Source: BOG-908 sp963692875 (GTDB taxonomy: Bacteria > Pseudomonadota > Alphaproteobacteria > Acetobacterales > Acetobacteraceae). Taken from it: a DNA stretch of 64,000 nt. The stretch covers positions 1,488,001 through 1,552,000 of the forward strand of contig OZ240673.1 in the NCBI GenBank assembly GCA_965198755.1. Reading direction: 5' to 3'. Position 1 is the stretch's first letter, and every line of letters begins with the position of its first letter. The notes below the pieces were generated by a model. It was not told where the DNA came from. It searched no databases and saw only the letters and a program-made list of their open reading frames with translations. Position numbers and translations under genes: made by a program. Of the stretch, positions 1 to 6,936 are shown piece after piece.

Positions 1-650
1 CGCTGGTTGTCACCGCCCTGCCGGAAATCGCCCCCGGCCTGCCGGCCGACCTGCTGCGACGCCGCCCAGACGTGGAATCCGCCGAAGCCCAGCTCGTCTC
101 GCAGAACCAGACGGTGCGCCAGGACCTCGCCGCCTTTTTCCCCTCGCTGCAGCTGACCGGCTCGGGCGGCCTGTCCAGCCTGTTCCTCTCCAGCATCACC
201 GGCCCCGGCACGGTGGTCGCCAGCCTGGCCAGCCAGCTGACCCAGACGATCTTCGACAACGGGGCCAAGTCCGGCACGCTGGGCGGCGCCAAGGGCCGCT
301 ACCAGGAGCTGGTGGCCGACTACGTCAGAGCGGTGCTGCAGGCGTTTACCGATACCGAGACGGCGCTGACCCAGGCCAGCTTCGACGCCGAGCAGCAACG
401 CCTCGAGGAGGAGGCCGTGCGCACCGCCCAACGCTCGCTCGACATCGCCCGCGCCCAGCTCACCGTCGGCACCATCGACATCATCACCGTGCTGAACACC
501 CAGACCACGCTGTTCGGCGACCAGGACACCCTGGCCCAGGTGCGCATCGCCCGCTTCGAGGCGATCGTCTCCCTATATAAGGCGCTGGGCGGCGGCTGGT
601 CCGGCCCGGTCCTCGCCGCCCCACCCCACACGGTGTACCCGCCCTCATGA
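1..650 (+). CDS. RND efflux outer-membrane factor (NodT/OprM family), 3' part
   Basis: The gene is cut by the window edge; the reading frame is open from base 3. The visible part begins with LVVTALPEIAPGLPADLLRR, the segment that precedes the second TolC-like repeat in NodT/OprM-type outer-membrane channels, and continues with RRRPDVESAEAQL and long coiled-coil helices (SFDAEQQRLEEEAVRTAQRS). Such proteins form the trimeric outer-membrane duct of tripartite RND pumps. The stop overlaps the start of the adaptor gene (ATGA), so the two are translationally coupled. The inner-membrane pump is not downstream and presumably lies upstream of the window. Family call is firm; substrate unknown. Confidence 0.9.
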   Translation, partial: LVVTALPEIAPGLPADLLRRRPDVESAEAQLVSQNQTVRQDLAAFFPSLQLTGSGGLSSLFLSSITGPGTVVASLASQLTQTIFDNGAKSGTLGGAKGRYQELVADYVRAVLQAFTDTETALTQASFDAEQQRLEEEAVRTAQRSLDIARAQLTVGTIDIITVLNTQTTLFGDQDTLAQVRIARFEAIVSLYKALGGGWSGPVLAAPPHTVYPPS

Positions 651-1822
651 GACGCTTCCGCACGCCGATCATCACCGTCCTGGTCATCGTCCTGGTGCTG
701 GCCGGCATACGCGGGCTGGTGGCCATGCGTGCCAGGCCGAAGAAGACCGCCGCGGTGGACACCTCCATCCCCGTCGCCACCGCGCAGGCCAAGGTGGAAA
801 ACGTGCCGCTGTCGGTGGACGGCATCGGCACCGTGCAGGCGCTCAACACCATCAACATCCACCCTAACGTGGACGGGCCGCTGACCGAGGTGGATTTCAA
901 GGAGGGCCAGGACGTGCGCGCCGGCCAGGTGCTCGCCCGCATCGACAGCCGCATCTACCAGGCCACCTACGACCAGATGGTGGCGAAAAAGGCGCAGGAC
1001 GAAGCCACGCTGGCCAACGCCCAGCACGACCTGCAGCGCTACGACAAGCTGGTGAAGACGCAGTACACCACATTGCAGCAGGCCGACACGCAGCGCGCCA
1101 CCGTGGCGCAGACCGAGGCGATCGTCCGCCAGGACCAGGCGCAGATCGACAGCGCGCACACCAATCTCGGCTACACCACCATCGTAGCCCCAGTGGACGG
1201 TCGCGTCGGCATCCGCCAGGTGGACCTGGGCAACCTGGTGCACAGCACGGACGCGACGCCTCTCACGGTGCTGACCACACTGAAGCCGATCTCGGTGGTG
1301 TTCACCCTGCCGCAGCAGACCTTGGGCGAAGTCACCACTGCCATCGCCGCCGCGCGCAGCCAAAACGCCAAGGACGGGGGCGGCGCCGAGGTCGAAGCCC
1401 TGCCCCAGGAAGGCGGCGAGGACGACGGCGACGACGCCACACCAAAGGTGCTCGACCGCGGCCGGGTGGCCGTGCTGGACAACGAGGTGGACCAGAACAC
1501 CGGCACCATCAAGCTGAAGGCGACCTTCCCCAACCCGGCGCTGCGCCTGTGGCCCGGCGCGTTCGTCAACGTGCGCCTGTTCCTGCGGGTGGACAGCAAC
1601 GTCATCGCGGTGCCCACGGCGGCGATCCAGCGCGGGCCGCAGGGCGCGTTCGTCTACACGCTGGACCACGACGTGGCACACCGCCACCCGGTGGTTGTGC
1701 AGCGGCAGACCGAGCAGGTGGCCATCGTCAGCGCGGGGCTGACCCCTGGCGAGCTGGTGGTGACGGATGGGGCGTCGCGGCTGACCGAGGGATCGCACGT
1801 GCGGGCGCAAGGTAAGGTTTAA
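647..1822 (+). CDS. RND efflux periplasmic adaptor (MdtA/AcrA-like membrane fusion protein)
   Basis: A 391-residue HlyD/MdtA-type adaptor linking an RND pump to the outer-membrane factor encoded just upstream. Residues 7-24 form an N-terminal membrane anchor. Residues 60-105 give the first lipoyl half (VDGPLTEVDFKEGQDV), followed by a coiled-coil hairpin (about 105-170), the second lipoyl half (APVDGRVGIRQVDLGNLV, 181-198) and beta-barrel and membrane-proximal domains. A strongly acidic loop (about residues 244-266, GGEDDGDD) interrupts the beta-barrel part and is unusual. The start codon overlaps the previous stop. The order outer-membrane factor then adaptor, with no pump after it, is less common than adaptor-pump-factor. 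Confidence 0.92.
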   Translation: MRRFRTPIITVLVIVLVLAGIRGLVAMRARPKKTAAVDTSIPVATAQAKVENVPLSVDGIGTVQALNTINIHPNVDGPLTEVDFKEGQDVRAGQVLARIDSRIYQATYDQMVAKKAQDEATLANAQHDLQRYDKLVKTQYTTLQQADTQRATVAQTEAIVRQDQAQIDSAHTNLGYTTIVAPVDGRVGIRQVDLGNLVHSTDATPLTVLTTLKPISVVFTLPQQTLGEVTTAIAAARSQNAKDGGGAEVEALPQEGGEDDGDDATPKVLDRGRVAVLDNEVDQNTGTIKLKATFPNPALRLWPGAFVNVRLFLRVDSNVIAVPTAAIQRGPQGAFVYTLDHDVAHRHPVVVQRQTEQVAIVSAGLTPGELVVTDGASRLTEGSHVRAQGKV

Positions 1823-1888
1823 GCAAGGCCTTCTTTTCTGAAGAAAAGAAGCAAAAGACATTTATCACGGCTGTCGCGGACCTCTCTG
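1821..1888. repeat. Nested-palindrome repeat, copy 1 (left arm only)
   Basis: Left arm with the AGGCCTTC...GAAGC hairpin type and a CGGCTGTCGCGGAC centre start; the right arm is absent. It begins at the adaptor stop codon and retains the uninterrupted sequence that is split by the IS element in copy 3. Confidence 0.75.
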
Positions 1889-1973
1889 CAAAGGTGTACT
1901 TGAGCCTAACACGGGCATTGTTGCGGGTGGGACGGGGGCTTGGCCGGCCCACCATGTCGCCGTATGGGTTGTT

Positions 1974-3063
1974 ATGAATTCAAACGAAATACGGTCGCTT
2001 ACCGGACTTCGCGGTGCAGCGGCCTGCTACGTAATGGCGTATCACTTCCGAACGGGGTGGGATCCCCCTCCTTTCTTGCAGGTTTCATCAACCACGGATA
2101 TCTCGCCGTCGATCTATTCTTCATCCTGAGCGGGTTTGTTCTGACGCTCTCATACGGCAGCAGGATCTTGTCCTGGACCAGCTATCTATCGTTTCTCATC
2201 AAGAGACTTGGGCGCGTATATCCCCTCTATTTCGCTCCGACGGTCGCTGCGCTGGTGGTCTCGCCGCATGTCGGATCAGTCGGACGGGTTCTGGCAAATC
2301 TAGGCCTTGTTGAAGCGTGGGGTATCGCCGACCCTTATCTCGCACCGACATGGTCCATCAGCACCGAACTGGCCGCCTACATGGCCTTTCCGGCCCTGCT
2401 GTCTGTGTGCTTCGTCAGCGCTGGCTGACGGCGTCATGCGCGATCGTGGCCGGGTGCATTCTATGGTGGCTTTCGACCAGAGCGGACAGCTTCCTGGGAG
2501 AGGCTTCTCTTGCGGGGCTAATTCTAGGCGGTCCGCTGGATATATACGCTGCCACGACTCCGTTTCCGCTTGTGCGTTGTATCTGCGGATTTCTGCTTGG
2601 GATGGTGGCGTTCCGGGCAAGCCGGCTCAACATCCGCCCTCCGCTCCTCGGCCCGGCGTTGTTGCTGCTGTGTGCTGCGATCGTCGGTCTTCTCGCTTTT
2701 CCGAATACTGACCTCCTGATCGTTCTGCTGTGCGTGCCGTTCGTTGCGCTGTTGGGCGTATCGGACACCCTGGTCGGCCGGGCATTTTCCTGTGGCCCCG
2801 TCTATTGGCTTGGGCTGGTCTCCTACTCGATCTATCTCGACCACCGGCTTGTCGAGACGGCGCTGCACAATCCGATCACCGAGTGGCTGACGGCCAGCCG
2901 TGTCCCGCATGCCTTTACACTGACGATCCCCATTCTTTGCGGTCTGTCCATAGCCTGCGCCGGCGTGACGTTTCGTTATATTGAGGAGCCATGCCGGGAT
3001 GCCGTCAGGCGTTTGTTTCACCAACCCACGACGCCGATCCAGGAGGAAGCAGGCGCTCCGTGA
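1974..3063 (+). pseudogene. Acyltransferase 3 (OafA/YrhL-like) with two frameshifts
   Basis: Integral-membrane acyltransferase-3 protein, normally transferring acetyl or other acyl groups onto cell-surface sugars. The frame starting at 1974 reads MNSNEIRSLTGLRGAAACYV then MAYHF, the classic family N-terminus. Homology continues in another frame from about 2085 (FINHGYLAVDLFFILSGF) and a third from about 2405 (RQRWLTASCAIVAGCILWWL, later YSIYLDHRLVETAL and RYIEEPCRD) to the stop. No single frame covers the protein, so as sequenced it is broken at about 2080-2090 and 2395-2415. Both shifts have the same sense (equivalent to losing one base). Base composition looks less GC-rich than its neighbours, consistent with an acquired decaying gene, though two sequencing errors cannot be excluded. 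Confidence 0.8.
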
Positions 3064-3095
3064 CGACGCTCGACGTCGGAGTGGTTAGCTGTGAT

Positions 3096-3191
3096 AGCTG
3101 AGACGAGGTGTTGCAGCCGTCGGCGACAGCGCACGCAAAAGCTTTTTGCTTCTTTTTCTCGAAAAAGAAGACTGTTCTTCCTGTCACTTGC
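3096..3191. repeat. Nested-palindrome repeat, copy 2 (centre and right arm)
   Basis: B-like centre (CTGAGACGAGG...GCAGCCGTCGGCGACAGC) then CAAAAGCTTTTTGC and an AT hairpin of the GCTTC/GAAG type. It fills the gap between the convergent acyltransferase remnant and the prolyl oligopeptidase and ends at the peptidase stop codon. Confidence 0.75.
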
Positions 3192-5348
3192 CTAAGCGGG
3201 CTGGTATCCCGCTACCCCCGTGCGCCAAAGCAGAAACGCATAGGTATCCACCGCCTCCCGATCCTGCTGGCCGCGCGTGGACCCGACGCCGTGTCCCGCG
3301 TCGTAATCTACCCGCAACAGCACAGGCTTGCCAGACGAGCTCGCCTTCTGCAGCCGCGCCGTCATCTTCGCCACGTGGAACGGGGCCACGCGCGAATCCG
3401 TCACCCCCGTCGTCAGCAGCACCGCCGGATAGGCCACGCCGTCCTTCAAGTGCTGGTAGCTGTCGATCTCGCGCAGCGCGCGGTAGCCGCTCTCGTCGGA
3501 GATGGCACCCCACTCCGGCTCCTCGGTGAAGCCCTCCTGCTCCACCACGTAGCGCAGCGGGTTGGACCAGCCGACGCCGTCGATCACGGCGGCAAACAGG
3601 TCCGGCCGTTCGGTCATCGCGCGGCCCATGGTGATGCCGCCGGCCGAACGCCCGCCGATCGCCAGCCGCTCCTTGGCCGTCCAGCCATCGGCGCACAGCC
3701 GCTCACAGACGGCGATCAGGTCGCGCCAGGTGTTCGGCTTGTTGGCGAGCTGGCCGGCCTTGTGCCACGGTCGTCCGTACTCGCCGCCGCCGCGCACGTT
3801 GGCGTAACCGACGACGAAGCCGGCATCCACCAGCGCCAGCACGCGGCCGGCGAAGCTGGGCGTGTAGGCGGGCACGCCGTAGGACCCGTAGGCGGAGATC
3901 CAGGCCGGCGTGCGCCCGTCGTGCTTGAGGCCCTTGCGGTAGATCAGGCTGAACGGGATCTGCGTGCCGTCCTTTGCGGCGGCGAAGCCGCGATGCGTCT
4001 CATACTCGCTGACGTCGATGGCCGGCTTGGGCGTGAGCCCGGTGGGCGAGGCCGCCCCGGCTGCACTCACCGACCACACATCCGCCGGCGTGAGCGACCC
4101 GGTGTAGTCCATCAGCACCCCAGGCTCGGTGGGCGTGGCGGCGAGCGCGGAGATGGTGCCGTCGAACGGCAGGGAGACGTCGCTGACGTGCCCGGCCGGG
4201 TCGAGCCGCCGTAGCCTGCTGACCCCGCCATCCATCATCTGAAGGTAGAGCCCGTCCTGCGCGCGGGCGATCCCCTCGATCACCAGCTTGCTCTCCGGCA
4301 CCACCGTCTCTGCGCTGGCCAGCGATGGGGTGGCCGCCGGCGTGCGCACGATGCGCCCGAGTGGCGAGCCCTTGTTGACGAGGAGGTAGAGCGCGCCGTC
4401 GTGCAGGTCCGCGTCGGTCACCTCGTCGGTGAACTCGGCCACCGGCACCCAGCGCGCATGTCCCGCCAGCACGTCGGCGATCGGCGCCAGCAGCAGGCGG
4501 AACTCCGGCCGCACGTCGGACAGCGCCACCGCCACCTGGCTGGCGCCGCGGACGGTGAGCAGCGTGGGCGTCTGGATGCGGTCGTAGGCGACGTGCGGGT
4601 CCATGCCGCGCTTCATCAGCACGGGGTCCGACGCGGGGTCGGTGCCCAGGCGGTGGAAGCGCGCCTGCGCGTCCAGGAAGCGCTCCGGCGAGCCCACCGC
4701 CCCGGTCAGCTGCGTGTAGAAGAAGCCCGTTCCGTCATCGAGCCATTGCGGACGGCTGTACTGGGTGTTGCCGATGCGCTCCGGCAGGTCGCGCGCGTCC
4801 GCGGTGACCAGCACGCGCAGGGTGCTGTCCTCGCTGCCGTTGGGCGAGGTGCCGTAGGCCAAATGCGTGCCGTCCGGTGACGCCTCCCACCAGTCCAGCG
4901 AAACGTGGCCGGTGGTGCCCCCCATCGCCGTGGGGTCGACCAGCACGCGGTCGCGCCCGGCTTCGCGCACGAACAGCTTGAAGTTGTCGGCGCCGGCCGG
5001 CCGCTGCTGGTAGAACAGCTTGGCCCCCGCGCGCTGAACCTTGGAGGTGAGCGCCGTGTCGCCGGAGAGCGCCTGCACGCGGCGGGCGAGGCCTGCGCGC
5101 CCGGGTATCGCGTCGAGCACGGCGCGGGCGTGGTCGTTCTGCGCCTTTAGGTAGGGCAGCCAATCGGAGTCGTGCGGGTTCTCCATCCAGCGGTAGGGGT
5201 CGCTGAGGGTCTCGCCGAAATAGACGTCCTTGGCTGTGCCTGTCTTGGCCACGGGCGCGGCCGGTATTGCCGCACGTGCGCGCACGGTTCCCAGCACCGA
5301 GAGCGCGCTGGCGCTCGCCATCAACCGCCTTCTGCCGATACCTGGCAT
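3192..5348 (-). CDS. Prolyl oligopeptidase family serine peptidase (S9A), exported
   Basis: A 718-residue S9 peptidase that cleaves short peptides after proline. The chosen start (MPGIGRRRLMASASA) has a strong GGGGAGG ribosome-binding site six bases upstream; a longer start 57 bases upstream lacks one. The N-terminus (RRR plus a hydrophobic stretch ending VRARA) looks like a Tat-type signal, so the enzyme is probably periplasmic. A beta-propeller occupies about residues 60-430, followed by the alpha/beta hydrolase domain with SAYGSYG, NVRGGGEYG and the nucleophile GGRSAGG (Ser568), Asp651 in GVTDSRV and His686 in DAGHGVG. Length fits the family. Its promoter region was invaded by the IS110 element about 80 bp upstream. 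Confidence 0.93.
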   Translation of the reverse strand: MPGIGRRRLMASASALSVLGTVRARAAIPAAPVAKTGTAKDVYFGETLSDPYRWMENPHDSDWLPYLKAQNDHARAVLDAIPGRAGLARRVQALSGDTALTSKVQRAGAKLFYQQRPAGADNFKLFVREAGRDRVLVDPTAMGGTTGHVSLDWWEASPDGTHLAYGTSPNGSEDSTLRVLVTADARDLPERIGNTQYSRPQWLDDGTGFFYTQLTGAVGSPERFLDAQARFHRLGTDPASDPVLMKRGMDPHVAYDRIQTPTLLTVRGASQVAVALSDVRPEFRLLLAPIADVLAGHARWVPVAEFTDEVTDADLHDGALYLLVNKGSPLGRIVRTPAATPSLASAETVVPESKLVIEGIARAQDGLYLQMMDGGVSRLRRLDPAGHVSDVSLPFDGTISALAATPTEPGVLMDYTGSLTPADVWSVSAAGAASPTGLTPKPAIDVSEYETHRGFAAAKDGTQIPFSLIYRKGLKHDGRTPAWISAYGSYGVPAYTPSFAGRVLALVDAGFVVGYANVRGGGEYGRPWHKAGQLANKPNTWRDLIAVCERLCADGWTAKERLAIGGRSAGGITMGRAMTERPDLFAAVIDGVGWSNPLRYVVEQEGFTEEPEWGAISDESGYRALREIDSYQHLKDGVAYPAVLLTTGVTDSRVAPFHVAKMTARLQKASSSGKPVLLRVDYDAGHGVGSTRGQQDREAVDTYAFLLWRTGVAGYQPA

Positions 5349-5400
5349 TTCGAACCTCCCCGACACATGGGAGGCGACAGTCTGGAAGGGGGCGGCAGGA

Positions 5401-5428
5401 AGCAAGGCCTTCTTTTCTGAAGAAAAGA
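5401..5428. repeat. Nested-palindrome repeat, copy 3, left fragment (split by IS)
   Basis: AGCAAGGCCTTCTTTTCTGA and AGAAAAGA match copy 1 up to the middle of its hairpin, where the IS110 element begins. The continuation is found at 6802. Confidence 0.8.
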
Positions 5429-5611
5429 TACTGTGTTGCTGGTCAAGCGCCCATTTGGTTTGAGGGTGGCAAGCTGTCGTGTCTTCGTAAAGCCCGCTTC
5501 GCGCCGCTGCGCGGTGGCCTTTGGCCAGGCTTGACGAAGCCCCGCCAGCTTGCCGCGTGAGTGTGTGGCTGGGGCGGGAAAACGGCTTTGACTGAACTGG
5601 AAAACGGGTAA

Positions 5612-6589
5612 TCAGGCGTTTGCCGGGTTAGCGTTGACATGATGGGGATCGAACGGGCGGCGCGTGCGGATCACTGCGTGGGCTAGGACGAGCAGCCTGC
5701 GTGCGATGGCGATCAGAACGAGCTTGTTCGGCTTGCCGGCTTGCTTGAGCCGTTGTGCCACGACCCGCAGGACCGGGTGGCGGCTGGCGCTGAGTGCCGC
5801 GAGGTAGAGTGCGCTGCGCAGGTTGGCGTTGCCGATGCGGCTGATGCCGGTGCTGCGGGTTTGCGCGCCTGAACTATGCTCGGCCGGCGAGAGGCCTGCG
5901 AACGCGGCCAGACCTTTGGGCTCGAACTCGGCAATGTTGGGGATCTCTGCGAGCAGCACTGCCATGGTCACTTCGCCGATGCCCGGGATGCTGCGCAGCA
6001 GCTCGGCCTGATGGCGCGTCTGCATGTCGCCTGCGATCAGCGCGCGGATGTCGTGGGCGATGGCGTCGATCTCTGCGTTCAGATACGCCAGGCTACGGGC
6101 GATGGAGGCCTGCACGGTGGCGCTCCACAGGCCGGCTTTCTGGCGGTTGAGTTCCTGTGTGCGGGTCGTCTTGAGGGCGGCGCAACGGCGCACGAGCTCG
6201 CGCAGGTCGCGCAGGTGCGGCAGCGGCGGCGTCCAGGGGGCAGGGTTTTGCGTGCGGCAGAAGCGCGCGATGAGGGCTGCGTCGAGCTTGTCGGTTTTGT
6301 TGCGCCGGAGCTCGGCCTGGCCGAAGGCCTTGATTTGTTTTGGGTTGATGATGCTGACCTTGATGCCGAGGCCGTGCAGGAAGACGGCGAGATCGAGGCC
6401 ATAATTGCCGGTGGCTTCCATGCAGGCATGCAGGCCGGTGCTGCCGCCGGGGATGTGTCGTTCGAGCCAGGCGTGCAGTTCGTCGAACCCTGTCTGATCG
6501 TTGGTCAGGTGGAGTGCGGCCGCTCTGTCGCCGTAGAGGAGATGGGCGTCGACTTTTGCTTTACCGATATCAAGACCGAGAATGGCCAT
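5612..6589 (-). CDS. IS110-family DEDD transposase
   Basis: A 325-residue recombinase of the IS110 family. The N-terminal RuvC-like DEDD domain starts LGLDIGKAKVDAHL and includes HACMEATGNYG and the conserved NPKQIKAFGQAELRRNKTDK segment. The C-terminal transposase_20 domain contains LLRSIPGIGEVTMAVLLAEI and GLAAFAGLSP with SRIGNANLRSALY carrying the serine region. The reading frame is intact and full length, so the element may be active. IS110 enzymes use a bridge RNA from a noncoding end and often choose palindromic targets, which fits this site. Confidence 0.95.
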   Translation of the reverse strand: MAILGLDIGKAKVDAHLLYGDRAAALHLTNDQTGFDELHAWLERHIPGGSTGLHACMEATGNYGLDLAVFLHGLGIKVSIINPKQIKAFGQAELRRNKTDKLDAALIARFCRTQNPAPWTPPLPHLRDLRELVRRCAALKTTRTQELNRQKAGLWSATVQASIARSLAYLNAEIDAIAHDIRALIAGDMQTRHQAELLRSIPGIGEVTMAVLLAEIPNIAEFEPKGLAAFAGLSPAEHSSGAQTRSTGISRIGNANLRSALYLAALSASRHPVLRVVAQRLKQAGKPNKLVLIAIARRLLVLAHAVIRTRRPFDPHHVNANPANA

Positions 6590-6801
6590 GGCGAGGCTTC
6601 CTTGGGCAAGCGGTGGCGCCCCTCACAGGTCTTTCTTGCAATCAGGCTGCCCAGCCGCGCTGAGGCCCCGCATACTGTCCGACCGAGAGGTGCAGGATGC
6701 GGTGGGCCCGGATCTTTTCTACAGGATCGCCCGAGAAGCAATGCAAGGTCACCACCGCAGTTCCAGAGCTTGGCCTCCGCCGAGGAACACAGCAAACTTA
6801 C
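6590..6801 (-). other. Noncoding upstream end of the IS110 element (candidate bridge-RNA region)
   Basis: About 210 bp between the transposase start and the repeat junction, with no plausible gene. In IS110-group elements the end upstream of the transposase encodes the structured bridge RNA. I can see no diagnostic structure by eye, so the role is inferred from position. Confidence 0.35.
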
Positions 6802-6905
6802 AAGAAGCAAAAGACTTTTATCACGGCTGTCGCGGACTCACCCGCACGGCATAACCCCAGGAACAAAAGTTTTTTGGTTCTTTTTTTCAAAAAAGAACCG
6901 CTTGC
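6802..6905. repeat. Nested-palindrome repeat, copy 3, right fragment
   Basis: Continues from AAGAAGCAAAAGAC through CACGGCTGTCGCGGAC, a C-type centre (CGCACGGCATAACCCC), then GGAACAAAAGTTTTTTGG and a GGTTC/GAACC hairpin ending GCTTGC, 32 bp before the nitrate reductase start. Confidence 0.8.
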
Positions 6906-6936
6906 TTCTGCTCCAGGATTTGCGAACCTCACCTCC

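Larger units (their letters stand above)
5429..6801 (-). mobile_element. IS110-family insertion sequence, complete, inserted in a palindromic repeat
   Basis: About 1.37 kb between two halves of one repeat: the left half stops after GAAGAAAAGA and the right half resumes with AAGAAGCAAAAGAC. Joining them restores the order seen in copy 1. AAGA occurs on both sides, so a 4-bp overlap or duplication is possible and the exact edge is uncertain by about 4 bp. The element holds one intact DEDD transposase and noncoding ends of about 180 bp (downstream of it) and 210 bp (upstream). CTGTGTT at 5431-5437 is inverted as AACACAG at 6786-6792, a possible subterminal repeat. Confidence 0.82.

Noticed and set aside
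1940..2428. A separate short gene starting before the acyltransferase motifs
   Set aside because: Its first 50 residues are not protein-like, while the frame starting at 1974 gives the true acyltransferase N-terminus; the region is better described as one frameshifted gene.
3108..4214. Long plus-strand open frame opposite the prolyl oligopeptidase
   Set aside because: His/Arg/Gly-rich shadow of the peptidase reading frame, beginning within a repeat arm; no start signal or domain.
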